A stretch of 64,000 bases of DNA from Haemaphysalis longicornis (GCA_013339765.2 CM023449.1:107114417-107178416); one strand, 5' to 3'. Shown: positions 19,280 to 29,458, counted from the first letter of the stretch. Translations and numbers: made by a program. Notes: generated from the sequence alone by a model not told the origin.

Positions 19280-21058
19280 AAGGGCGGCCGTACAAGTAAG
19301 GTCGGAACTTGTCTAGTACCCAAACTATGGCCAAACGCTCTTTTTCCGTGACGGTGTAGATTGCCTCAGCCTTGGTACGGGTGCGGCTAGCGTAGGCGAC
19401 AACGTACTCGTCAAAGCCCGATTTTCGATGAACAAGCACAGCCCCAAGACCAACGTCGCTGGCATCAGTATGAACCTCAGTGGGGGTGTTCGGGTCGAAA
19501 TGCCGCAGGATAGGTGGCGACGTAAAAGCTTCCGCAATCTCGCGAACGCGTTTTCACAAGCAGGGTACCACGAAGTGAGGTCTTTAGAGGTACCAGAGAG
19601 AAGCTGCGTCAGTGGTGCACTGATGGTCGCAAAGTTGCGGACGAAGCACCTGAAGTAAGAACAGAGTCCGAGGAAGCTCTTGAGGGCCTCCATAGATGTC
19701 GGCTTCGGGAACTCCGCAACTGCCTTACGCTTAGACGTATCGGGTAGAACTCCATCCTTCGAAACGACGTGGCCCAAAATAGTCAGCTTGCGAGCGGCGA
19801 AGCGACATTTCTTAAGGTTGAGCTGCAGCTTTGCATCGGCAAGACAAGTTAAAACTTGTTCTAATCGGCGTAAATGTGTGTCGAAATCCGGAGAAAAAAC
19901 GACGATGTCGTCAAGGTAGCACAGGCATACTTTCCATTTTAGTTTGGGCAAAATGCTGTCCATCATGCGCTTGAAAGTGGCAGGCGCATTACAAAGGCCG
20001 AACGGCGTCACATTGAACTCACACAGGCCGTCAGGTGTTATGAAAGCCGTCTTTGCTCGATCAGCCTCGGCCATAGGTACCTGCCAGTACCCAGAGCGCA
20101 AGTCGAGCGACGAGAAATATTCGGCACCCTGCAAACTGTCGAGGGCGTCATCAATACGCGCGAGAGGGTAGACATCCTTTCTGGTTATCTTATTGAGGCA
20201 CCGATAGTCGACGCAAAAGCGTATTGAACCGTCCTTCTTGGTCACAAGGACTACGGGAGACGCCCAGAGACTGTTGGAGGGCCTAATTACGCCTCGCGCA
20301 AGAATCTCGTCTACTTTGTCATCAATAGTATGTCGTTTTTTGTGGGAAACGCGATAAGGTTGTTGTCGTAGCGGCGCGTGCGAGCCAGTGTCAATCGTGT
20401 GTGCGACCGTTGATGTTTCACTTAGCGGAGCTTTCAAGCAGTCAAAAAACAAGCGAAACCGATGGAGGAGGGCCAGCAGTTGCTGTAGTTGTGTGGGCGT
20501 GAGATCTCCATCGATAGCCTGATTGAAAACGTCGGATGGTAAAACCTCTGCTTCGGATGTAGCACTCAATTCTGCGACATTAGTGATAATGGGAGTATCG
20601 CCGGGAACATCGATGACACCACTTGGCTCGACAGGCTCAATCCACCCAATAGTCTCGCCCTGAAGCAGCGAAATTTCACCCGAAGACCAGTTACTAACAA
20701 GCATGCGGCTCGTACCAGCATGGGGCGTTAACAGAGCGGACGGCAGCGGAAGACGTCTACGTCGGATGAAGAGGTCGGACGGCGTAAAAAGCACGGTTGT
20801 GACAGCAGTGCATGCACAGCACAGGGGCATGGAAACCGAGCAGTGCGGCGAAATTTTTGCATCATCGCTGACGACCAATTTAGCAGCAGTTGCCTCATTA
20901 TGGTGCGCGTCGCAATCTGGTGCGAATTCAACTTCCCCGCGCGCGCAATCGAAAACGGCGTGGTGACGAGCGAGAAAATTGCAACCCAATATGAGGTCAT
21001 GGGAAGAAGTAGGAAACACGACGAACTCTACAATGCACAAAACATCCTGGATTGTCAC
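19280..21058 (-). pseudogene. Element B pol: protease end, RT and RNase H start
   Basis: A 577-codon minus frame (21058-19325), continued by a second frame to 19280. It holds the protease second half (LILGCNFLARHHAVFDC), a long linker, then full RT: HTIDTGSHAPLRQQPYRVS, KKDGSIRFCVDYRCLNKITR, SSLDLRSGYWQVPMAEADR, the YLDD catalytic motif in CYLDDIVVFSPDF, and ILGHVVSKDGV. RNase H follows after a frame change near 19400: YVVAYASRTRTKAEAIYTV and FRPYLYGRPF, where the LINE interrupts it. RT appears intact in sequence. Confidence 0.88.
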
Positions 21059-21091
21059 TAGCGCCGTGCACGCTGCAGACGCATGGACGTG

Positions 21092-21448
21092 CTATGCGTT
21101 TCCGGTGCGTAGCGCAAAGCCATGCAACGGCGTCGTCACTTTTCTAAGGACATCGCAAAGGTCGGCATGAATAACTGAAACGGCAGCGCCCGTGTCGACC
21201 AACGCCAATGCACGTCGATCTTCCACAAATACGTCTATAACATTTGAGGGCGAAAAATGAGGCCTTGGACAGTTCGCTGGTAACGCAGTTCTTGCCTCCT
21301 GAACTGCGTCAAGTAGTTTTCCTCTTCGGAAACGGCTGGTCAGTGGCGCATAGGGAAAAGGAACCGACGACGAGGGGAGAACGAGCGATGGGTAGTGAAA
21401 GTGCGGGCCGGCCACGCGGTTATGCTGGATCCGTGGTTGTTGAACCAC
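21092..21448 (-). pseudogene. Element B gag-pol junction and protease active site
   Basis: The frame includes LLDAVQEARTALPANCPRP (gag-pol junction, also seen in A), then the aspartic protease flap and active site IDVFVEDRRALALVDTGAAVSVIHADLCDVLRK. A frame change separates it from the RT frame starting at 21058. The start of this frame is joined to a gag remnant with most of gag deleted. Confidence 0.82.
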
Positions 21449-21665
21449 ACTTCGGCGAGACCGGTAAAAGAAAAGCGACGTTATTGAGTTTCATGGCGTC
21501 ATCCCATCTGTTATGCGTTCTCACACGTTCAAAGGACGCCAACCAGTCCTCAACGTCTTGCTCCTCATTGCCGTTGAACTTGGCAGGTTCACGTTCACGG
21601 AGAGTGCCAGCGCAGATGATAGCTGGGCTCGGAGACACATGGGGCTTGTCGTTACCGCCAGGCAT
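21420..21665 (-). pseudogene. Element B gag N-terminal remnant
   Basis: It starts MPGGNDKPHVSPSPAIICAG and reads REREPAKFNGNEEQDVEDWL, SFERVRTHNRWDDAMKLNNV, matching gag N-termini of A and C. It stops after about 80 codons. The rest of gag, including the CCHC knuckle, is absent: a deletion of roughly 1 kb relative to A joins this directly to the gag-protease boundary. Confidence 0.8.
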
Positions 21666-21809
21666 GGCCGTTGGTATGGTGCGGCTGCGTAGTTCCAGGG
21701 CTTGGTCAGGGACGCCTACAGACGGGGACCGACGCCATCCTTGAGCCTTGAGGGATTTGCTTCAGCAGCCCAGATGAGCGTAGCTGAAGAACTGCAACCT
21801 CAACCAAAA

Positions 21810-22029
21810 TGAAGGGAGGTTTATTGGTTGGTAGATGCAGACCGGTCGCAGAGGTCCAGAACCACAGAGAGCGCGACAGCCGACAAACGGTCACACCCAA
21901 AGCCCCGCAGACCGAGCTTCTTCTTTCACACGAGCGGCTGGTTGTCTGCTAGCAACATGGTGATGTCCGATGGCACATAGCCATTAGAAGGAATTGTCCG
22001 CGGTTCCTAATTATTGCAGCCCGCGTTAC

Positions 22030-22032
<3 letters not shown>
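21810..22032 (-). repeat. Element B 5' LTR
   Basis: It starts TGAAGGGAGGTTTATTGG and aligns with the left LTR, with many substitutions and an extra GCTGGTTGTCTGC stretch near 21932. The end GTTACTAA lacks the CA expected and runs into (AT)n. Inside it, the minus strand reads TTTTGGTTGAGG, a candidate primer-binding site. Confidence 0.78.

Positions 22033-22075
<43 letters not shown>
22033..22075. repeat. (TA)n tract between element B and a PLE
   Basis: About 43 bp of AT dinucleotides flank the element B 5' LTR and the 3' end of the PLE fragment. Confidence 0.9.
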
Positions 22076-22077
<2 letters not shown>

Positions 22078-22111
22078 ACAAGAAAACTTTCAACAAGGTA
22101 AAAGCACGATT

Positions 22112-22160
22112 GTTGCCAACGTTTCAGCAAAGAGACTTGCTTTCGTCAGGGAAATCTCTC
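22112..22160 (-). ncRNA. Hammerhead ribozyme-like motif in the PLE terminal repeat
   Basis: The minus strand holds CTGACGA (22149-22143), a stem II of AGCAA and TTGCT around a GTCTCT loop, then GAAACGTT (22125-22118). CC just before CTGACGA can pair with GG just after GAAACGTT as the start of stem I. This is the core order CUGANGA, stem II, GAAA with an ACGU minimal stem III. Hammerheads are known in terminal repeats of Penelope-like elements. One extra A before stem II and a mismatch in stem I leave activity uncertain. Confidence 0.6.
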
Positions 22161-22817
22161 GCCTGTCTGGCACGCTTTATATGGGGTAGGTCCCCAGGTG
22201 AGAAGGGAGAAGGAAAAAAGGATGTGAAATTGAGAAAGCGGATTGGTTTGGCAGTATGTCGGGGGAGAGATTGAGGGGCAAAGAAGGTTGTATAGTTTAA
22301 GCCGCGAAGTAGGTCACACGGAAGTCAGCTGGTGGTTGATATTCCTGGAATTTTTGGAGAGAAAGGATGAGAGGGTGTTTGTTGACCCGCCGCGGGGCAT
22401 GAGGAAAGGTTCTCAGAACCGCCGGAAGCAGACCAGGCGGTGAGAGTGGGGTCCTTATCAGAAACTATCTGCAAGCCTCAGGTCCAAAGAAAAGATAGAG
22501 TAGGGGGGAAAATAACTACATCAAGGAAAAAAAAAGAAAAAAAGAGAAGAAAAAAATTAGGGAGGGAAACCACATAAACCCACACACAAAAGAAAAAGCA
22601 ATGACCCCGCAACTGAAATGGCACGTGTCACCCGCGGCAACACTCCTGGAACAGGCCTGTCCTGAAACTCAAAAACGAAAAGATAAAGTTAGAGTGACGT
22701 ACGCGGCACAAGACCACGCGGAGTAAAAAAAAGAGAAATAAAAAAAATAAAAATAAAAATAAAATGGAATTCCAAAAGCAAAGGTTGGAGGGATGCGGGC
22801 GAGTATTAATCTAGACG

Positions 22818-23400
22818 CTAAGGAATGAAAAAAAGGAAATTAGGTGACCAGGTAAGGACCAGAGTGAGCGGTAATAGTCTTTGGATAGGGTATATGCAAG
22901 ACATTGCCCATTTCTGTATTCCCGGTGAATATCGCAAGGATTCCAAGTTGCCCATATACGCAATAATTCCAGTAGTTTCCATGGAGTTGAATTTGTGAAT
23001 TAAATAGGATTCGCTGTATTTGCTGTCCCTAGGAGAACTGAAGTTTGACTGAAGTATATACAACTTAAGGTCATCCAAATTGTGGCCTGGTTAGTTGAAA
23101 TGCTGCGCTACAGCTATGGAGGATTTGCTAGGAGTATCTGCCCGGTGACCAATAAGACGTGGGCTCATAGGTTGACTCGTTTCGCCTATATACTGTTTGT
23201 GGCACATTGAGCATTCCAACATACACAGAATGTTGGATGAAGTGCACGTAAAACTTGAATTAATATTGTGGACATAATTACTGGCTGTGCTTTTTACAAT
23301 GCAGTCGGTCTGCAGGTGCCTGCATGTCTTGCATCTGGGGCGGGAGCAGCTTGCTATGACTGGTTGCTTTGAAGGCCCTGTTTAGCATGCACTAAAATAT
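22818..23400 (-). pseudogene. PLE GIY-YIG endonuclease remnant
   Basis: Minus translation with frame changes gives the zinc-finger-like CKTCRHLQTDC, NYVHNINSSFTCTSSNI, then MCHKQYIGETSQPM (the YIG half), AVAQHFN, and DDLKLYILQSNFSSPRDSKYSES. It matches the better preserved PLE endonuclease at 29459-29836. No continuous frame exists. Confidence 0.75.
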
Positions 23401-23518
23401 CTTTTAGATTCCTGTTCCTCCGGTAGGTTCCTCCCCTTGGGGCTTCCGGGAAAGTCTGTATAAGGTCGGTCGTTACTGGCTAAAATGGGGTAGTACTTGC
23501 GCAGTATATTGTTTACGT

Positions 23519-23589
23519 TATATATATATATATATATATTTCTATATATATATATATATATTTCTGCATTTCTTTCTATATATATATAT
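23519..23589. repeat. (TA)n tract flanking element C
   Basis: About 70 bp of TA repeats broken by TTTC-containing interruptions. It abuts the TGTGG start of the element C 3' LTR. Confidence 0.85.
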
Positions 23590-23821
23590 TGTGGTGACGT
23601 TTATTGACACCTGGGAACGGTCACGTCGTCAAGACAGGCAGAGTTCGAGCGGACGTAGGAAACCGGGGTTGAGGTTCGAGCTGTGCGAGGACACACTTTG
23701 TCTCCTTCCAAAAGCGCTGCATGGCACATAACCTTATCGGAAGATTGTCCACCGACAGGACATGACAGGACATAGCCAATGGAAAAGTGTCCATCTGCTA
23801 ATGTTCAGGTTCTTCGCTACA
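23590..23821 (-). repeat. Element C 3' LTR with polypurine tract
   Basis: TGTGGTGACG to CGCTACA, 232 bp. Directly inside, the minus strand reads CGCCGGGGGTGAT, a polypurine tract. Minus-strand AATAAA lies about 11 bp from the outer end. Confidence 0.92.
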
Positions 23822-23858
23822 ATCACCCCCGGCGAGAAGAGGGAGCCATCCTGGCGAC

Positions 23859-24062
23859 TCATGGTGACGACGGAACCAGCGGATCATAGTAGGGCTTGAG
23901 TCGCTGAACATGCACAGTCTCACGGCCGCGGCGCCGAAGATCCGATGAGGGCATAACTGGTTCGACGATATAATTCACTGGCGAAGTGCTTTTGATAACA
24001 CGGTAAGGACCGTGGTATTTCGATGTAAGCTTCGGAGAGAGACCTGGAGTGGAACATGGCAC
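23859..24062 (-). pseudogene. Element C pol C-terminal tail
   Basis: This frame gives KLTSKYHGPYRVIKSTSPVN, YIVEPVMPS, RRRGRETVHVQRLKPYYDP. It is the domain after integrase in Gypsy elements (GPYRV-type), thought to assist target choice. It is out of frame with integrase because a stretch of roughly 400 bp is missing between WDQVLPFIT and this tail. No chromodomain is visible. Confidence 0.75.
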
Positions 24063-25009
24063 CCAAAGCCAAACAAGGGAGCCGTGATGAACGGAAGGAC
24101 CTGATCCCAGTTTGAATGGTCTGATGAAATATACATAGACAGCATGTCCCCCAGAGTGCGGTTGAATCGTTCGGTTAGGCCGTTGGTTTGCGGATGGTAC
24201 GCTGTGGTAGTGCGGTGAACGATGTTACACTCGGCCAAGAGCGCTTTGATAACGTCCGATAAAAATACGCGACCTCTATCTCTCAGCAGCTCTCGGGGCG
24301 CTCCGTGTCGAAGGATGAAACGACGGAGGAGGAAGGACGCCACGTCACGGGCTGTGGCTGCTGAAAGGGCTGCTGTCTCAGCGTATCGCGTGAGATGATC
24401 TACCGCAACGATAATCCAGCGGTGCTCTCTGGAGGTGCACGGCAACGGCCCGTAGAGGTCGATACCCACTCTATCGAAGGGGCGGGCAGGACATGGCAGA
24501 GGCTGGAGTTCGCTCGTTGTTGATCGCAGGGGAGACTTACGGCGCTGGCAGTCTGTGCAGGAACGAACATATTTTGTGACGAAGGTGTACATGCCTCGCC
24601 AGTAAAAGCGAAGGCGAAGTCTTCGGTATGTCTTCAGGACACCTCCGTGGGCACACTCCGCGTCACCGTGGAACGAAGAACAGATGTGCACGCGTAAATG
24701 ACGAGGGATGACAAGGAGCCATTTGCGACCTTCGGACGAATAGTTTCGGCGGTAAAGGAGTTGGTCACGGACAGAGAAATGGGCAGCTTGGCGACGGAGA
24801 GAGCGAGGTGCGGCTGCTGACGATGGACGGGACAAAAATTCCACAATGGAAGCGATCCACGGATCCTTTCGCTGTTCAGCAGCCATGTCGGTGATATCAA
24901 GGGGGGCCAGAGTGCACTCCACAGAAGATAAATCTTCAGCGTCGGATGGTAGAGGAGACCTAGAAAGGGCATATGCGTCTGTGTGCTTGCGGCCGGACCG
25001 GTAAATCAC
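23975..25009 (-). pseudogene. Element C RNase H end and integrase
   Basis: A 344-codon frame, continuous with the RT frame except for a TGA at 25022-25024 where homologues have tryptophan (RRWALRL). It holds the RNase H end (VIYRSGRKHTDAYALSR), the integrase zinc-binding region (FHGDAECAHGGVLKTYRR and CTDCQRRK), and the core with D,D,E in GIDLYGPLP, RDRGRVFLSDV and TNGLTERFNRTLG. After WDQVLPFIT the coding sequence jumps to the distal tail with a frame change. The core residues are all present. Confidence 0.88.
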
Positions 25010-25039
25010 TCGTATGTCATGCTCTTGCAGCCGGAGGGC

Positions 25040-26329
25040 TCATCGACGGAGGCGGCCAGACGGATCCTTTAGCGACGAGAGCCAACAAAGGGCGTGGTGG
25101 TCCGTCACCACGTCGAATGGGCGCCCGTAGAGGTACGGGCGAAATTTCGTAATAGCCCAAACGATCGCTATGCATTCCTTTTCGGTCACGGAGTAGTTGA
25201 CTTCGGCTTTTGTAAGGGTACGGCTGGCGTAAGCGACGACGTACTCCTCGAATCCGGTCTTGCGTTGTGCGAGTACTGCTCCCAGGCCCACACCGCTAGC
25301 ATCGGTATGGATTTCCGTGGGAGCGCTGGGATCAAAATGTCGCAGTACCGGTGGGCAAACAAGAAGGCGGCGCAACATATTGAAGGCGTCCTCGCAGGCG
25401 GGTGACCAATCGCCGATCTCGTTGTTACCACCAAGGAGCTTCGTCAAAGGCGCAATGATGGTGGCGAAATTGCGAACAAAGCGCCGGAAGTAAGAACAAA
25501 GTCCTATAAAGCTGCGAAGTTGTTTCATTGTCGTCGGTTTGGGAAATTCCGCCACGGCGCCAAGTTTTGCTGGGTTAGGAAGGACACCATCTTTTGACAC
25601 CACGTGGCCTAGAATAGTAAGTTTTCGAGCTGCAAAGCGGCATTTCTTCAAGTTTAACTGCAGGCCGGCTGTGGCAAGGCAGGTTAACACTTGTTCGAGG
25701 CGGGTAAGATGCGTCGCAAAATCAGGGGAAAACACGACTATGTCATCTAAGTAACACAAGCATGTTTTCCACTTTAGGCCGCGCAATATGTTGTCCATCA
25801 TCCTTTCAAAGGTTGCTGGCGCATTCCAAAGCCCGAAGGGCATGACATTGAATTCGTACAGCCCGTCAGGTGTGACAAAGGCTGTTTGGAGACGATCCGC
25901 TTCTGCCATAGGAACTTGCCAATAGCCGGACCGTAAATCCTGAGAAGAGAAGAACTCGGCTCCTTGCAAGCAATCGAGGGCGTCATCTATGCGAGGAAGC
26001 GGATAGACGTCTTTCCGCGTGATCTTGTTTAGGGGCCGGTAGTCCACGCAGAAGCGAATTGAGCCATCTTTTTTCGTCACAAGTACTACGGGAGAGGCCC
26101 AGGGGCTTGTCGAAGGGCGTACAACGTCGCGCTTGAGCATGTCCGCGACGTGCTCATCAATGACTTGGCGCTCAGTGGGCGACACACGGTATGGCCGCTG
26201 TCTGAGGGGTGCGTGGAAACCGGTGTCAATATGGTGCGAAACACAGGATGCCCGGCCCAATTCGACGCGCTGGGCATCGAAAGAGTCTCGGAAACGATGC
26301 AGAAGGGCCAGAAGCTCGTCTCGTGGCAC
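25040..26329 (-). CDS. Element C reverse transcriptase-RNase H
   Basis: A 429-codon frame. RT covers about residues 30-300: HHIDTGFHAPLRQRPYRVSP (32-51), PWASPVVLVTKKDGSIRFCV (76-95), SSQDLRSGYWQVP (128-140), FNVMPFGLWNAPATF (160-174), YLDD (193-196) and ILGHVVSKDGV. RNase H starts near 320, with EIHTDASGVGLGAVLAQ (first catalytic Asp), VAYASRTLTKAEVNYSVTEK (Glu) and DVVTDHHALCWL (Asp). It ends at the TGA before ALRL. The domain would make cDNA in particles. Protease lies upstream in another frame. Confidence 0.92.
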   Translation of the reverse strand: MPRDELLALLHRFRDSFDAQRVELGRASCVSHHIDTGFHAPLRQRPYRVSPTERQVIDEHVADMLKRDVVRPSTSPWASPVVLVTKKDGSIRFCVDYRPLNKITRKDVYPLPRIDDALDCLQGAEFFSSQDLRSGYWQVPMAEADRLQTAFVTPDGLYEFNVMPFGLWNAPATFERMMDNILRGLKWKTCLCYLDDIVVFSPDFATHLTRLEQVLTCLATAGLQLNLKKCRFAARKLTILGHVVSKDGVLPNPAKLGAVAEFPKPTTMKQLRSFIGLCSYFRRFVRNFATIIAPLTKLLGGNNEIGDWSPACEDAFNMLRRLLVCPPVLRHFDPSAPTEIHTDASGVGLGAVLAQRKTGFEEYVVAYASRTLTKAEVNYSVTEKECIAIVWAITKFRPYLYGRPFDVVTDHHALCWLSSLKDPSGRLRR

Positions 26330-26362
26330 AGGAGCTAAAGCGTCGTCGAGGGAACGTAAAAG

Positions 26363-26829
26363 TCACACTAGGCCCAAGCGCGGCGAGGTGCAAAAGACAT
26401 CGGAGTCACAGTTCATGACACTGAAACGAGGCCCAAGCGCGGCGAGGTGCAAACATTTCCGGGCGTGATGGCGACGGCAGCGGTGGTTCCGACAGACAGT
26501 CACAAGACACGGAAACGCACTGAGGTGCGGGAGGAATATCGTATCATCGGCGCAATCAATGGCGGGACGTTCGGGGATGATGTCGTCAAACGGGAAAAGT
26601 TCAACCTCAGCGCGAGCACACCAACGTGATGTGGCAAAAAGTCCCAACCGAGGATGACGTGGCCAAAACGATGAACAAGACATTCTGGATTGTAACTGCG
26701 ATGGTTTCACCTTGAATTCGCGGTCCGGAGGGTGAGGCCAGAAAGCGGAGTGGGGGCAAAGACTTTGACGACACACGGGTTCGATAAGAAACGAAAACAC
26801 CTTCTAGGTCAATCACATTGTAGGCGAAA
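26363..26829 (-). pseudogene. Element C protease remnant
   Basis: Minus translation gives VIDLEGVFVSYRTRV and PLSGLTLRTANSR-like sequence corresponding to the protease of A and B, but no DTGA active site is visible; the surrounding residues suggest that a short stretch was lost. The glycine-containing second half is scattered over several frames. A direct repeat, AGGCCCAAGCGCGGCGAGGT, occurs at 26369 and 26430, showing a small local duplication. Confidence 0.65.
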
Positions 26830-28184
26830 ACGGAGGACTTGAGAGTTCGACGTGGGCCAGTTGTTGCCTCCGGAACTGCGGCCGCTAGTTTCCCTCAGAT
26901 GCGGGGTTGGCACGTGGGCGCATCGGGGAAACGGAGCGGCGACGCGGAGAAAAGGAACGGCGGCTTGAAGGCGTCGAGGTCGACTGGTCACCTGAGTACG
27001 AAGGTGGGGTTGCGCTAGAAGTAGCGCGAGCGAAAAGTGGTGGAAATCCAGAGGCTGGGAACTGGTAGGCGTCAACGGGAGATTGGGGTCGACGGCGACC
27101 GACATAAACGTGCAACATGTCCCGGAAGTCGACAAGCGAAACAGATTGGGCGGTTGTCGGGGGGTGCGCCATGGATTCGGGGTCCGAGGCGCCATTCGAG
27201 GATACGGCGCTGCTGACTGCTCTGCGGGACATACAAAGGAAGGGAATGGTGCCAGCGGCGGTCTTGTGGCGACGGAAGCGTAGGTGAGCGGGGCTTCGAC
27301 GTATTGTTCAATAGCCGACACGACAGGAGGAGCGACCGACGCGGCCACTGGTGAAAGGGTGGATGCCGGCGCAACTGACGGCTGGCGTACTGAAGGGATC
27401 GTCTCGGCAACACGCTCTCGGATCACCCGTTGGACCGAGTGAGGCAACGTGGAAGCGGGCTGTGGAGCGCAGGGAAGCAGGGACAGCTGACGCGAAACCT
27501 CTTCTCGCACGAACTGCTCGATATGGGGTAGAAGAGCCGAGAGGTCCGGAGAAGCAGCCAATGCCGACAGCGACGCACGTTGCAGTTCTTCCCGCGAAGG
27601 GCGTCGGCGGGTGAAAATGCGCTGCTTGTGGAGCTCGTCATGGCTCTGACACCAGTTCACGACGTCGCTAATAGTTTGCGGGTTTTTATTCAGCAGCATT
27701 TGAAACGCATCGTCCTCGATGCCCTTGAGAATGTGTTTGATCTTATCGCTTTCGGCCATAGCTTGATTTGCACGGATGCAGAGGTCGACGACGTCCTCTA
27801 TGTAGGTCGTAAATGTTTCACCCGCCTGCTGCGCTCGCTCACGCAGCTGCTGCTCGGCCTGGAGTTTGCGAAGTGCCGGTCGGCCGAAAACTTTCGTAAA
27901 TTCAGCTTTGAAGTCTGGCCAAGTAGTGAAGGTAGATCCTTGTTGTTAAACCACGTCTCAGCCAGCACCGTAAAATAGAATCCGACGTTATTGAGCTTCA
28001 TCGTGTCATCCCATTTATTATAGGTGCTCACCCGTTCGAAGATTGAAAGCCAGTCCTCCGCATCACGGTCATCGGTGCCGGTAAAGAAAGGCGGGTCTCG
28101 TTGCCGGAGCGTACCGGAACAGACGATGGGCTGCTGGGGTGTAGGCGGCATGTCGTCGCTGACCGCGAGTCTTCTGCTTCGCAA
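26809..28184 (-). pseudogene. Element C gag, frameshifted
   Basis: The N-terminus at 28184-27798 reads PIVCSGTLRQRDPPFFTGTD, DAEDWLSIFERVSTYNKWDD, the gag core. The next frame (27759-26809) starts SDKIKHILKGIEDDAFQMLL and runs through a proline-rich region. The CCHC knuckle ICFACRLPGHVARLC lies in a third frame near 27140, and the C-terminal basic tail in yet another (26885-27232). It would form the particle shell. At least three frame changes. Confidence 0.82.
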
Positions 28185-28237
28185 TTCCAGGCTGTCAGGC
28201 CTTGCGGGGATCGCGATGCGGCAACCCTCACCAAAAA

Positions 28238-28465
28238 TGTGGTGACGTTTATTGACACCTGGGACCGGTCACGTCGTCAAGACAGGCAGAGTTCGAGCGG
28301 ACGTAGGAAACCGGGGTTGAGGTTCGAGCTGTGCGAGGACACACTTCGTCTCCTTCCAAAAGCGCTGCATGGCACATAACCTTATCGGAAGATTGTCCAC
28401 CGACAGGACATGACAGGACATAGCCAATGGAAAAGTGTCCATCGCTAATGTTCAGGTTCTTTGCT

Positions 28466-28468
<3 letters not shown>
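28238..28468 (-). repeat. Element C 5' LTR
   Basis: TGTGGTGACG to TTGCTACA, 231 bp, nearly identical to the left LTR. Inside, the minus strand reads TTTTTGGTGAGGG, the presumed primer-binding site. Confidence 0.92.

Positions 28469-28512
<44 letters not shown>
28469..28512. repeat. (AT)n tract between element C and PLEs
   Basis: About 44 bp of AT dinucleotides, abutting the CA end of the LTR and the PLE terminal repeat. Confidence 0.9.
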
Positions 28513-28520
<8 letters not shown>

Positions 28521-29380
28521 TACTTTGGAGAAGGTAGCGGACTCAGACCTCTGCCAACGTTTAGAGATAGAGATTGAGTTGGAGAGAGAGGGGGGAGGTT
28601 GTTAAGAGCGGGGCTGGAAGGAGGACAGAAGAGTGGGTCAACAGTCGGTTGTGCGGAACGAAATAGTGAGAGAAACGGAGGTGTGGTTAATGGGACAGGG
28701 CCCCGCAACACAGAAAAAGGGAAAACTACGAGAGGGTAGGAGAAAGCAGGGGGGAATGGTTTAAGCTGGGCAATGGTTGTGCCTGGCGGCCTCGAAGGAG
28801 GCTTCCGGGAAGTTTGGGTTCGAAAGGGGCGTCTGCGTGGTGCACTTGTAAGGTTACTGAACTTGCAAGGTTTAAGCTGTTCTGTGGTGACGCCGGGCGA
28901 CCTCCAAGGAGGCTTCCGGGAAGTTCGGGTTCGAAAGGAGCGTCTGCGGGGTGCAATTCCAAGGTTACTGAACTATGTGTAAGAGAGAAAACTCGTGAGC
29001 AACAACAGCGCGTATAGTCCGAAGAATGCCGTGTGGCGACGTCAGTGTTCGTAGAAGAATAGAAGGGGTATGCGCAGGTACCATCACGGGGAGCTTTGCG
29101 GTAGAATAAAGGACTTCTTTTCTGTTTTCTTTCTCCCTTACTTTTTCTTTTTTGCGTGCGTGTGTGTAAAGAGGTGGTAAGACGAAATGCCGAAGGTCCA
29201 GGGAGGCGAATGTGCGTGGTATGTCAAAATGGGCTAGGAGCACGGCTGGAAAAGAAAAAAAGAAAAGACCGAAATTTTATTCAGGTAGCAGCTTTGGGGA
29301 TTGGAAGAAAGGCTTGTTACAAAGGGAGATGCCGTCTTTTTGTAAGAGAATTTTTTTTCTATTCGATTGAGATATCGTAA
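28513..29380 (-). repeat. PLE pLTR-like repeat, left copy
   Basis: It is highly similar to 31950-32760 over about 800 bp, including ATAGAAATA, TACTTTGGAGAAGGTAGCGG, and a GA-rich stretch. It lacks most of the hammerhead-like core: AACGTT at about 28556 is joined straight to AGAGATAGAG. It contains two tandem units of about 100 bp (GGCTTCCGGGAAGTTYGGGT at 28800 and 28907). Such repeats are the LTR-like pLTRs of PLEs. Confidence 0.75.
28773..28982. repeat. Two-unit tandem repeat in the PLE pLTR
   Basis: Two units of about 105 bp with shared core AGGCTTCCGGGAAGTT, GGGTTCGAAAGG and AAGGTTACTGAACT. The same pair occurs at 32262-32465 in the other pLTR copy, so the duplication predates the PLE tandem. 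Confidence 0.75.
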
Positions 29381-29458
29381 GGTTTCTAAGCCTCCTTTCG
29401 AAGCATTGATTCCAGCCGGCTCCAGGCAATAGAATGTATGAATTAAGTACGATTCTCT

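Larger units (their letters stand above)
12359..22032 (-). mobile_element. Ty3/Gypsy element B, split by a LINE
   Basis: A minus-strand Gypsy element with LTRs at 12359-12568 and 21810-22032. Internal order from the right is a gag remnant (most of gag deleted), protease, RT, RNase H, then after a 5.2-kb LINE insertion the RNase H end, integrase and pol tail. The LTRs are clearly more diverged than those of A or C, including an insertion of about 16 bp, so this is the oldest of the three. The right flank is the (AT)n tract at 22033-22075. Confidence 0.87.
22076..23517 (-). mobile_element. Penelope-like element fragment (3' part)
   Basis: Minus-strand PLE fragment with a pLTR-like terminal region carrying a hammerhead-like motif (22112-22160), an A-rich non-coding stretch (22490-22780), and GIY-YIG endonuclease remnants (22818-23400). 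It ends at another (TA)n tract, so RT is missing. Its non-coding part differs from that of the two PLEs at 28513-34393, so it is a second PLE subfamily. Confidence 0.78.
23590..28468 (-). mobile_element. Ty3/Gypsy element C (youngest)
   Basis: A 4.9-kb minus-strand Gypsy element with LTRs at 23590-23821 and 28238-28468 that differ at only about four sites in 232 bp by eye. Gag, protease remnant, RT, RNase H and integrase are in the standard order. Despite the young LTRs the coding part has gag frameshifts, a lost protease active site, an in-frame TGA in RNase H and a deletion in integrase. It sits in a (TA)n tract on both sides. Confidence 0.92.

Noticed and set aside
26369..26450. Direct repeat as an attachment or target site
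   Set aside because: The AGGCCCAAGCGCGGCGAGGT pair lies inside the protease region of element C and looks like a local duplication.
28773..28982. Small repeated basic protein in the PLE pLTR
   Set aside because: It follows the two 100-bp tandem units, and there is no start context or conserved frame in the second copy.
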